DNA of 64,000 bases from Porogramme epimiltina (Eukaryota > Basidiomycota > Agaricomycetes > Polyporales > Polyporaceae): positions 153,980 to 217,979 of the forward strand of contig FTLJ01000358.1 in the NCBI GenBank assembly GCA_900155495.1. The letters are read 5' to 3'. A program made the translations under genes and the position numbers. This document shows positions 36,201-47,384 of the stretch, piece by piece (the first letter of the stretch is position 1; the number at the start of each line of letters is the position of its first letter). Below the pieces are notes generated by a model. It ran no database searches. It saw only the letters and a list, made by a program, of their open reading frames with translations, and was not told the DNA's origin.

Positions 36201-39200
36201 GTCATAAAACACTGTGAAATTGATAAGCGAGGTGGTACATCGGAATGAAAGGTAAAATCTCCCCTGTCTCGTTCATTGCTGTCATACTGCTCCGTATCTT
36301 GTGCAGATCCAGCCTTTCGTACCCTTGATCCTGCACGGGCTCCATGGAGAGGTATCCAGTAGCATGCAGACGAGAATACTACACAGACATTATATCAGTA
36401 AGGGACATAAGGTTCATATTAGGTGTTCTGTACGTGTATGGGCCATATTTCGCTGTAATCGATCGTCGGTGCACTGCTTACGCTCCAGTGCGTTCCATCG
36501 AGCTCGACCTGGATGGGTAGCGGCTTTTCGCTCGAGAGCGGGAGCATCGCGTGAAACTTGACGTCAAACACCTCGTTCGCTCCGAACTCGAGTGCCTACC
36601 AACAATGACAATAAACGCATAAACATCGACATACATCAATCATCCTGAGGATGTGCCTACCATCTCGATGAAGCCAGCGGCGGGCATTATTGGTTCGCCC
36701 TTGATGATATGATCTGCGAGTCCAGGATGTGTCTTCACATTCATAGCGAGTTGACGGTAGTTCATCGGGCCATTCCTCTTCTGCCTCTGCCGGGTGATTT
36801 CTGGACTTCGCACAGCCCATGGCACCAACTTCGGTGCGAACGGGTACGGCGGCGTCTTGGTCCGCGACCGCTTCTCAGCTGGTAGGGCTCCCCAGAGGAC
36901 GTCAAAGTCCACGCAATTGTGCCCCGCAACGACGATCTTGCCTAGGGCGCTCACGAACTCGTGTACTTCAATCCCCGGCTCAGGTTTGCGAGGGCGGCGC
37001 AACGGGCACGTGACTGTCACCGTAGAGCCATGTTCGGTCAAGTAGCTGGCGAGTGCGGGATGTGGGCCAATCTCGACGAAGGTCGCAACGCGATGTCTTG
37101 CCAGGAGGGCCGTTATGGCATCATTGAAGCGCACAGGCCCAATGGTCCCGTCCCAGAAGTATCGGTAGTCGAAAAGACGGTTGAAGGCTTCTCCAGTAGT
37201 TGCAGAATATGTCTCTATAGAAGGCGTAACAACAGAGTGTCGAGTGAAGACGTCCGATACGAGTGTTTGGAACTCTTCGGCGCATCCCTCCATAATTTGG
37301 GAGTGTACGGGGACACGTGTTCGTAGCTTGCGTGCAAAAATCCCTCGCGCGGACGCCTTCGTCACAGCAGCGTCGATGTGTGTCTCCGCGCCCGAAAGTG
37401 TTATCGCGTTGGGGGAATTGTAGCAGCCCACGGTGAGGACACCGTCTCTGAGCTCCTTGAGAACCTCTTCGATGATCCCTCGGGCGTCCTTAGGAGAGCA
37501 AGACACAGCTGCCATAGTCCCTTTGGCGTCCTCGACCAGTGCGAATGCGCGACCCCGGGCGATCGCGACCTCCAGCGCCATTTCCTTCGTACCCGATCCA
37601 GATGCAGCTAGGACTGCGGTCTCCCCTGCGGAGTGTCCGACGACGACGTCCGGCGTGACGCCAACTGCGGCGAGCGCATCTACAAGGGCGAGCTGGATCA
37701 TAGTGAGAGCAGGAAGCGTGACGGTGATGGGCCATGGGTCGCCAAGGAGATCTCGGGAGTCCTTCGGAGCATCGGTGAAGAGTCCAGAGGAGTCGATAAG
37801 CGAAGTGCCCACGATAGACTTGTAGACTGCGTCGAGCTGGAGTATGCTCTCACGGAATGGAATGCAAGATGTGAAGAGTTCGCGGCCCACTGTAATGAAC
37901 AAATGCAATTGGTTAGATGTAACTTTGTATGACGTCGTAGTACTCACTCTGGAAGTGTTGGGTTCCTTGTCCCGAGAATACGAACACGATCGGAGCGCGG
38001 GTCTTCGGCACGCGCGCAGGTTTTCCGAAACTCAGACCACCGGAGGGGCTCTCCGGGCTCGCGAGGGCGAAGGCACGCCACACCATCGATCTCGCGCGCC
38101 GCCCAAACGCCCTCGCAAGCGCAGGAACGTCTTCTTCGGCTAACTTCTCCACCGCTTCGATGAGGCCCCCTCCGACCGCTTCGGCGGAGCGCGGAGACAG
38201 ACCCCCGGCGACCAACAGTACAGGTATCTTGTCAAGTGATTCATGGGACCAGAATCGCAGCACAGGAGCCGCAGGAGGCGCTCCTTCGATGACAGCATGG
38301 CCGTTGGCACCAGTTATCCCAGAACTTGACATCGCTATGAGGGGACGGCCGGTCGGCGCCCTGGCACGGAGAGGTTCGGCTTCAAGTGGAACTCGCAAAC
38401 GGTATTTCCTCCAATGAATGGCAGGGTTAGGAGTTTTGAGGTTGACATTTGGGGGTATGATACCTCGTTCGAGCACCCCGCAAACCTTGCACAGGGAAGC
38501 CAGGAACGAGGTAATTTCGAGATGTCTGAGAAGGAGACAAGGATGCGTCAGCGGAAGCTATAATGTGAGATAGATGTCCTGAACCTCACCCGATGTTTCC
38601 CTTTACACTACCTACGAGAAGCTCGTCATCACGTTTAAACTCTGCTCCCACCCAGTTGATCTCTGTCGGGTCGCCTTTGGAGGTACCTGAAATACGGAGA
38701 GAAACAGACACGATTAATAAGCGTAGAGGGAAGTATAGCATAAAATTTCGAACGCACCAGTGGCGTGTAGTTCGATGAAATCAACTTCCTGAGGGGATCT
38801 GTTCGACATCCGAAACGCGCGATACATTGCGCCCTTCTGAGCCGCCGCCGAAGGTGCATTGGCTGGGACGAGGGCACCGGACGAGTTTACACCAGTTCCG
38901 AGGATCTATGTTTACATTAGCATCAACTAATGTAGAAATAAGACAGGAATACCGTAGCGTAAACGTAGTCATGGTCCCGTAACGCCGATTCCAGGAGCTT
39001 CAGAGTAATGACAACGACGCCTTCTCCGCGTCCGAATCTGGTAAAATCGTTAATAAGTTCCTATTTTGCGAGCACAGTCCGTACCCATTTGCAGAAATGT
39101 CAAAAGGCTTGCACTTCCCATCCGGCGACAACACACCTCCTTGAGTGTAAGAGAGCCATTCCATAAACCTGACACAGCATGAGCGGGTTCGTGACGCTAT

Positions 39201-40017
39201 GAGAACCAAAAAGGACCTTACCTATGATTCATCTGGGATCCCCCCACAACAGCTGAGTCGCATTCTCCGGCGTGAAGAGCTTGCACTGCGAGGTGTGTTG
39301 CATAGAGACTTGAACTACAGGCAGTATCGATTGGCACTGTAGGTCCACGAAGATCGAGATGATACGAGATACGATTAGCTACTGTGGATGGGCCAAATGC
39401 GAACGAGCCGGAAGCTTCAGAGTCGTCCTGTCTCACGTGAGCTCGAGTTGGCCACAGTATCGAGCCAATACACGTACATGTCCGGAAATGGAGAAGATAT
39501 CATGTGCGACACCAGACATGTAACACCCCACATTCTTGCCACGATAGTCGATACCCGAGTCACATAAGGAGAGGAAGGTGGTTTCCACGAGCTTCCGGAC
39601 CCCGAGGGGCATAGCGCGCGCATCTTTCGCTGTAATTCCGAACTCCATATGGTCGAAGATTTCGGTATCCTTGAGAAACGTGCCAGATTCTGTAAGAATT
39701 TGGCCTGTCGCACGGCCTACAATGCTGTAAGAAGATCAAACATAAGCACAGTAGCTCGAGGAATGATCATGCGGCGTACTTCTGGGAGTTAAAGCGCGTC
39801 CGAGGGATCAGCTCATAGGCTTCGCCCTTGTTCAACAGAAAATCGATGAACGCGTCGTAATCTAGGTTCGTGTTCCTCGAATTGCCGCTGGGTAGCTGAG
39901 CAGCAATGCCGACCTACGATTGATAGGGGTCTGTAAGTAGTCATGCCTCCACGGAATGTGCGATATGCTTACAATTGCAACTGGCGGATGTAGTGAGTGA
40001 GAGGTCATTGTCGTCAT
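33233..40017 (-). CDS. PKS-C: reducing polyketide synthase (KS-AT-DH-degenerate ER-KR-ACP), complete
   Basis: The second complete PKS, colinear with PKS-B and closest to PKS-A. It starts at ATG 40017 ([16 protein letters not shown]; a second ATG at 40008 is possible). The KS (40.0-38.5 kb) has Cys in DTACSSS (codon 39317-39319), HATGT followed by SKGDPTE, and NIGH across an intron. The AT (38.0-36.9 kb) has [12 protein letters not shown]. The DH (36.77-35.7 kb) has His in [11 protein letters not shown] and Asp in [10 protein letters not shown]. The ER-like part (35.5-34.5 kb) has [12 protein letters not shown] where a glycine-rich loop is expected. The KR (34.4-33.7 kb) has GGIGRLG, SFSSVCG and QTNYAT. 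The ACP has GLDSLS, and the chain ends GHVIVS. There is no methyltransferase or thioesterase. It is divergent from the thioester reductase gene across 1.2 kb, which suggests shared control and makes that reductase a candidate release partner. Confidence 0.92.
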
Positions 40018-41244
40018 AGTTCGCAAGACGGTTTCGTCCTTCAGACTCAGTTACTAGGGATATATGGGTTTCGAAGGACGTTTCGTGTGCCTGGAGTGCA
40101 ACACAAGTCAGGCACTCATCAGATCGCACAGATTCGAGGACTCACGGAATATAAAAAACCTTGTTGTCACCGTGGCGGTATGCGATTGAGGGGCGTTCCA
40201 GCGACCGAAGTTTCCCTGGCGTCTGAGATGCAAGCCTCCAGAACTCACCTATAGGATTAGTGTATCAATAACCAGATTATCGGGAATGCTGAATATAAGT
40301 GAGAGTAACCCACGCTATACGTCGCTCCGATCTCTGGTCAGCGGCTACGTACGGAGCTTCTTTTGCCGGAAGAATTCCATTACGGCAGACAGAATCGTGC
40401 TGCGCACCATTTTGCAGGCGTCCAACTGGAGAGCGAATAGGCACCTGTAGCCAAAAATGAACCGTAAGCTCAGATTCCGGTCATCATGCGATGTGCTTGA
40501 CCCGTTGGACTGCATAGCGCTGAGCCCCTGTACATTGATATCCCCATAGGTGTAGAAAATAAAGGACACACATATTCTGACAGGGCAATGATACAATCGG
40601 CCAGCAGGCGTGGCGCCAGTGCGAAGCTCTGAAGATTTCAGTAAGCTGCAGGCACGCGTTGACGGAAAGTACCAACTACCCTGATTGAAAGCGCACATGT
40701 CCGCTATATGGTAGTCCTCGAATCTTCGAATGCGCAGGCATCAGTCGGAGATAAAGAGGAAGAAGTAGAGCAAAAGGGAAGGGTCTGTCTGGTCGTGCCA
40801 CCGCTGCGTCCCGTGGGCGCCCAAAAAAGCTCGAGCGCCAAACTTGCCATTTTTGGGAGATCCACGTGGTGTCCGAGGTCTCTCTGTCGTGGTGCCCTGT
40901 CTTCCGGGTTGACTTCTATCCCTCTGCAATTTCGCCGAGCTCCATCTCAACATAGGGCTATCTGCTCCGCATAGCCTCCAGCGAAGGGGGAAGCCATGTT
41001 GAGAGCTTCTGACAATGGTTTTCTGCGTCGCCTAGACGAGGGACAACGCAGTAGCTTGACAATGACAGGTGCGAGAAGATGGAGTAGCACAATCCCTTCG
41101 TGAGTTGCGTTCGGCTTCTATAAACTATTTCCGCCTTCTTTCTTCTAACTTAAGCTGAAATCCTGAGCGCCTTGACCTCGTATCGTCTTTGAACCTTGCA
41201 CTCATCTCAACTTAGCGTCCGTTCGCTGACCTTTTGAGACCCAG
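40018..41244. other. Bidirectional promoter region between PKS-C and the thioester reductase
   Basis: The two start codons face away from each other across 1.2 kb. There are only short frames without domains and no trace of an adenylation domain upstream of the reductase. A TATA element for the reductase is listed separately. Confidence 0.5.
41119..41124 (+). promoter_or_regulatory. TATA box of the thioester reductase gene
   Basis: TATAAA in CTTCTATAAACT lies 126 bases before the ATG at 41245 and is followed by a pyrimidine-rich leader (CCGCCTTCTTTCTTCTAAC), a common fungal promoter layout. This is resemblance only. Confidence 0.45.
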
Positions 41245-42805
41245 ATGGCAGCCATAACAGACGAGGTGATGCATGCTGCGATAGCTACACGAAACCCTCA
41301 AGACCTCGTCGATATTGCTGAAAGATACAGCGCCAACCTTCCATGCCGCCCCAAAACACTTCGCCCACGTCCTCAGGGGAAGGACGTCGTCCTTGTCACC
41401 GGGACTACGGGAAATCTCGGATGCGACCTACTGGAGAGCCTCCTGGGAGATGACGACGTCGGCCTTGTATACGCGGTCAATAGACGGGGCTCGCAGGCAC
41501 TAGAACGGCAAAAGGCTGCATTTCGTGCTCGGGAGATGGACGAAGAGCTCCTCAACTCACCTCGGTTCCGATTAGTGGAAGGGGACTTGATGGCCCCTGG
41601 TCTAGGACTAGATTCGATTCTCCTGGAGGAGGTAAGTGTAGTTCTTAGAGTTTTATGGGAACATGTGTTCTGATCCCAATGTCATTGTAGATACGCAATA
41701 CGGTCACTTGCATGATACACAATGGTGAGTATTGTCCACGCATTGTTCCAAGGGCATGTAACAACGTCATATGCAGCGTGGAGGGTCAACTTCAACATGC
41801 CGATGCACTCTTTCGATGTGTACCTAAGGTCCCTCCGCGATTTAGTTGAACTCGCGCTCAGCTGCCCTTACGATGTCCCTCCTAAGATCCAATACGTCGG
41901 TTCGGTCACGGTTTTCCAGAGTACGCACAAACATCCACTATATACGTTATTAACTGCTTAAAACGACATGACCAGGCTGTCCTCATCTGTCATCCGCCCT
42001 CGAGGAGCCGGTCTCCCCGGAGTTTGCGTTGGGGACGGGCTATGGAGAGTCAAAGTGGGTAGGTGAGAAGATGCTGATGAATGTCGCGGACCGCACCGCC
42101 GTCCCTGTGCAAATTGTGCGACTTGCGCAGATCTGCGGAGATCGAAACTGGTACTGGAATGAGGCAGAATGGTTTCCTTCGATGGTGAAGTCTGCAGCTC
42201 TGACCCGCTGTTTGCCCGACGTAGATGGGGTAGGCACTGGACCTTCTTCTCTGCTTCTGCCGCCCGCTGATCAGGTCTTCTCCGGTTTTATCAGGATGCC
42301 GGGTTTGTCCCCAACTACGCCGCGGCGCGCGCATTGGTCGAGATGCGCTCGTCTCCTGAGCGGATCCTTCACCTGACGCATCCCCGACCTTCCCGCATGC
42401 GATCCATACTAGCCGCGACCGCCGAAGAGTTGGATATTCCTTTGGTTTCTTACCGAGAATGGCTGCGGTCTCTCTCTCGATGTGCGAAGTCTTTATCAGA
42501 AGGTAAGTTCCAGCGGCGACGTCTTGCACGAGTTTCTGCCTCCTGGCTAACCGACTACCCATTCAGAAAAATCTCGTGAAGATTATATAAGCTCCATACA
42601 GAAGAATCCAGCCCTTATCCTTTTAGGGTTCTTTTGCACTCGCAAGTTTACTCGGGGAAACGAAATCACTCAGCTGCTCCCACTATCCACTGAGAAGGCC
42701 CAAGTCGCGTCCCCTACTCTGAAATATCTACCGGAGCTGGAAGATGACATTTCGATGCGGTGGCTTGAGGCATGGCGAGACGCAGGGTTCCTCGAATACC
42801 AGTAG
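41245..42805 (+). CDS. Stand-alone thioester reductase-like protein (NAD-binding 4 / male-sterility family)
   Basis: About 430 residues, matching the C-terminal reductase domain of NRPS-like adenylate-forming reductases. That domain uses NADPH to reduce a carrier-bound thioester to an aldehyde or alcohol. The ATG at 41245 starts a short helical leader (MHAAIATRNPQDLVDIAERY). Then come the Rossmann motif VTGTTGNLGCDLLESLL, the NADPH-contact VNRRG, HNAWRVNFN completed across an intron, and the catalytic YxxxK in GTGYGESKWVGEKML. The C-terminal part reads RLAQICGDRNWYWNEAEW, then ILHLTHPRPSRM, and ends FLEYQ at 42805. Five or six short introns all keep frame. There is no adenylation or carrier domain in front, so it must act in trans. 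Divergence from PKS-C suggests reductive release of a polyketide. Other substrates are possible. Confidence 0.85.
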
Positions 42806-44217
42806 CACTATGACTTGAACTATTGGACTTACTATCCGTACCCAAGACCCCAATTCGCGAGGAGTAATCTGATTCTAATTTACCCATAATTATGGTTGAC
42901 AAACTTTACACCATACTTGCTATACATGCATTGCTCTGTGTACATCTACAACGCAGATAGTTCGTAGGGTTGGGGTCAGTTGCCGTGGCCACTATACTTT
43001 GCCACCTGTTTATTAAAACAGAGACTGCACGCCCTGTACAACATCTCGTGGCATATTCAGCAATGATCATCATCTAAGTACAATGTTTCAGGAAGATGTA
43101 CATCAGAAATCTAGGTCGTATTTTCTACTATGTATCACTTGGCTTGGGCCTCCTAAAATGAGAAACTTAGCTACAGATTATTTGAGGAGTATTTGTGTTG
43201 AACAGCAACCGGCTGGCACTACAACACCTCCCACGAGGCAGAATAACGTTTGAGAAGGCTCCAAGCACCGCGTGGTGAGCAGCGGTACTGCCTACCTCGC
43301 CACGATCGCGGTGGCGTCGGGCGTCGAGCTTACGTCTGAGTGGCGGCGAAAGACATCTCGGCGATGCGCATCCCGAACCCGCCCGTGTCATCACCACAGA
43401 AGATCACGCATGCCACAGGACTTCCGGTCGTCGACGACCCGAAAACCGCGCAGGTACTTGGCTGGCGCTGCGCCCTGTCCACGCGATCCCTCTACGTAGA
43501 CTCTCACTGCACACATCTGGGACGAACAGAAGCGGTCTATTTTCGAAGGTGGTCCCGGTAGGGCCGCGAATTCCCGGCAAGCCCTGCATGTGGCGTGCTC
43601 AGGCTCCGTGGCAGGTTATGACATCCCGTAACTCCACCGCCATATCTCCGCTCCATAAAGTCCCGGGGTCTACGCGTCTGAGCACACAACCGCAGACACG
43701 GAACCTTCATCTGGCTCACAGAAACGCCGCTCTCGGGCGGCGACCGCACCGAACCCTGAGCTTGGGATAACTCTTCATGCGAGCAGGAACGACGGCAATG
43801 TGACATCCGTCGCGCAGAAGATGAGAACGCACCCTGTAGCTATATCAGGTTGCGCAGATGCATGTAACGGCGTGGCTTTGAGTAAAACAACGTGGGGACA
43901 AGCTTCTTGAGCGCGGTCATCTGCCAGAAGGTTGAAGTAGGCGCACACTTCGTCAGGCAATCCGGATGGCCTCCTCGTACAGCTTCTTCAATCAAGGGCA
44001 CCTCGACGACTACAAATTCGAATTGATCACATTCACTGGGCCAGGATATTTTGAGTCAACCGAGCTCGGAACGTTGTGTCGAAGATGGAAAACGTATGTT
44101 TTTGAAGGAACCACTGTTGTACATTGAGATGCCCAGATACATCGCTACCGCAGCATCTTTCCTGCTTCTCTGTATGATACGCAACTTCGCGGTCGAGAAT
44201 ACCATAAAACACTGCGC
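42806..44217. other. 1.4 kb between thioester reductase and GMC oxidoreductase, no supportable gene
   Basis: The two genes converge here, so no promoter is needed, yet 43.17-43.98 kb is GC-rich with frames open on both strands (up to about 90 codons). I tried to read minus-strand segments as ankyrin-like or as GMC fragments, and neither held up. It may be a relic of a lost gene. Confidence 0.4.
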
Positions 44218-47200
44218 TCACGAGCATGAAACCTCAATGCCATGGTCCGCCATGATGATATCTGCCGCTGTAAACAGAAACCCGGTTAACACGATGGCCT
44301 AGCTGATAAACGCGGTTTGATTATATGTTATGACCTACCTTGCTCAGCGATTGCATATACAGTAGCTGTGAATCGGAGAGTTTAAGATATCCGCTCAGAG
44401 AATGGTATTTACAAGACAGACGGCGTACCTTGGGTGTGCACTGCCGTAATGAGCGGCAGGATGGATAGGTCGACCACGCGGATATTCGTCGTGCCGTATA
44501 CCTGTTGGCATCATGCTCGCAGTAAGCTCCCCCGGACCGAGATTACCATGAAGTTTCAATCCCATTACAGACCTTGAGGCTTGTGTCCACGACGCCCCCT
44601 TTCTCTTTCGGTAGCATCGAGCACGTCCCACATGAATCTAATGAAACATAGGGAGAATGTCAAACTGAGAGCGGAAAACCTCGGGAAGAACATTAGGACA
44701 CGTACGCCAGCTGGTGAAAACCTCTTTCCTGATGAAATCTACAGAAAGAAACGCGTCAGAAAGGTTCATCCCTCAGCACAGAGACGTGGCGTGGTACTGA
44801 CCTCGTAGCTCCTCGTCCGTCTTGACATCTTTCCCTGGCATAACCTCCTCCTCAGATATCTCCCTCCATGCATCAGTAGCGGCGAGCTTGCGAATGAACT
44901 TCATTCCATCCAGAAGAAGCTCAAGGTCGAACTCGTCCTCGATGTAGTTGGGGTCAATCTCGGGTTGCACCTTCGCGTCTTTAGACGTCGCGTGCTGCGT
45001 GACCTCATCAGAAGGTTCATCGAGCGACGTTATTCCACACTCACGATAGTTCCACGGGAGATAGGATGGCCTATAGAGACGAAGAGGGAGATGTATGGAC
45101 GTCCTAATCCTGTAGGAGTGACTGTTAGAATGATGCCGCTTCGATAGGTAGAACAACCAGGAGATCTGTATGAATAAGATGCGCACCATCCGGACGAGAG
45201 TTGAATGGGAAGACGAGGATTTCGAGGTCCGGGATGTTCTTGTCTTTGATCATATCCAGCTGAACCTGGAGAATCTCCTCATGTCCAGGAGAAGACGCGG
45301 ATGGTCGCTCTGAGAGACGACGTTCAAGGCCTGAGATCAGCTCTTCTGCGCGCGGAGAGAAGTCTTGTAAGGGAACAAAGGCTACTCCAGAGGCTGTGAT
45401 CCAATTCCGTTTGTCAAGGCCACCGCTGTGCGTGCACGCCAGTCAGCAAAACACCCAATCCTGTAGCTGTAGAGCTGAACGGCTCACAATACATCCCGCA
45501 GGTGCTTCTGAATATCTGGATGCGCCAGGGTATCAGTCGTGACTATTTGCTTGTCCGAGCGCATCCCTGGGTTCCTTGTGTGAGCTCGAGCTAGTGTACG
45601 GTTCTCAGTCGATGGGACGCACGGAAACGGGACCCCGTGAGTAGGAGATGGTCTTGGAGGTTTGTGCCTACTGCCGGCAAGTCGACTTGAACAGGTACGC
45701 CCAAAGACGCCAGTAACTTCCCATCTCCGATGCCACTCAACTCGAGGATATGGGGGGATTTGATGGTCCTAGGTGTGAGGTATAAGTTAAGTAGTCGATT
45801 CACGACAGTACCCATTGTGAGAGCGTATCCGCTTACCCTGCCGACAGTATCGCATCCCGTCGGACGCTCACCGAGTGAGACACGCCACTGTGCTCGAACT
45901 CGACGGCTGTGGCGACAGAAACACCTCCATTGTTCTTGCTGTTGATGATATTGGTCACGTACGCCCCTGTCAGCACCTTCAGGTTGGGCCGGTGGAGTAC
46001 TGGTACCAGGTACGCCTACAACAAAGTCAGTCCATGGTACATAAAGCAATGCGAGGACTGCACGCACCGTGGCGGCGGAGCTGCGTGTCTCAGTTTCTGG
46101 GTCGACGTTGTTTGGAACCCTGAACGCCCCGTTTATCTAGAAGCCTCGCCATCAGTCCACTATAGTGCTGGGAGCGACGACCATGAGACTCACCGTACCC
46201 CCCAACTGTGATAGTATGAATCATGTATCATGTAAGGGAGTGACCCAAGGGGGACCGCATACAAGTGACTTACGCCATCGTTCAAGGTCTTGACACCGTA
46301 CTCCGAAAGAGCCTATAACAAATAGTCAGCGCTTGAGCATACGCATGACTATATTCTCCCAATGAGCTTGTGGGTGAATACCTTCTGAACAGGCACCTCC
46401 GCCCTCGAACATGTTCTATTGAACGTCAAATGTACAGGGCCTATACGGCGTATGTGATCAAGCCATATACAACATCGTCGTTCTCGAAGGCGTACCTTCG
46501 TGCCCCACGGATTGATCGGTGTATGAGGGGGAGTATTCTGGGTCGTTTGTAAGCTTGTTAGGATGCATCCTGAAAGAATATGGGTGCTCGAAATGAGATA
46601 GGGTCGACTGGAAAATGTGGGATTACGCACTGTTCAGACCGCTTGGATGCCTCTGAAAACCGCTCCCAGTTCCACCCCACGTTGCCTAACTTCTCGATAG
46701 CTGTGATCAGAAGTGAACATGGGGTACGTTGGTGTGCATGGTGAACGAACTCCTACCATCTACTTCTTCTCTCTGCGGCTTCGTCCAATAGAGATAGTTT
46801 ATGCACGAACTACCACCAAGTCCCTTCCCCCTGCCGCCAAAGAACAGTCTCAGCAAGGGACGAGAGCCTGGGGGTGAGTACTACAGATGGAGCGTACCTT
46901 GACCAGTAGAAGCTAGGATCCGGGCTGGGACTCGGGGTGGCTCCACCATTCTTGACTTTCTCCTGCGGTTTGGTGCGGAAAATCCAATCGTACTCTGGGT
47001 TGAACATCTGCCTTCGCCAGCCCATGGGGTCCGCTAGTTAGTGTAAACGGGGTAAATGAGATGATTAGGAGGAGTAATCCACCTCAACACGTCACTCACA
47101 GATGAACGGATCATCAAAGTGCGCATTTCCAGCCTCCAATAGCGCAACGGAGACGTCTGGATTCTTGCTCAATCTGTTGGCGAGAACGCACCCAGCGACC

Positions 47201-47384
47201 TGTTATTGGGGCAGGTATGAGCATCATATAGCGCGCTCAATAGTCAAAGCCCGGCTCGTACCCCGCCACCTTCATAAATATCATAAGCTCATGACTGAGG
47301 CTCAAGAAACTGAGAGAGCGAACCTATGATGACGAAGTCGAAGGTCTTGCCCGAGACGTCGTTAACATCAGCTAAAGATTGCAT
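44218..47384 (-). CDS. GMC family FAD-dependent alcohol oxidase-like protein
   Basis: A glucose-methanol-choline oxidoreductase that oxidises an alcohol to an aldehyde using FAD and usually oxygen. It starts at ATG 47384 (MQSLADVNDVSGKTFD). The FAD Rossmann motif is FVIIGGGVAGCVLANRL, completed across two introns, with Glu in ALLEAGN. GMC signature 1 is GRGKGLGGSSCINYLYW. Signature 2 is TIKSPHILELSGIGDGKLL, followed by LPAVGTNLQDHLL. The catalytic His is in SWHSCGTCSM, where the His codon is split by an intron. The second active-site His is in ITAVHTQATVYAIAE. The chain ends at 44218 after HGIEVSCS. About 15 introns all keep frame. No clear secretion signal is visible at the N-terminus, so an intracellular alcohol or aryl-alcohol oxidase role is likely. 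It could oxidise an alcohol made by the neighbouring reductase; that is inference. Confidence 0.88.

Noticed and set aside
44600..44720. GMC protein seeming to lack its catalytic His (Arg after SW).
   Set aside because: The His codon is split by an intron; joined exons give SWHSCGTCSM.
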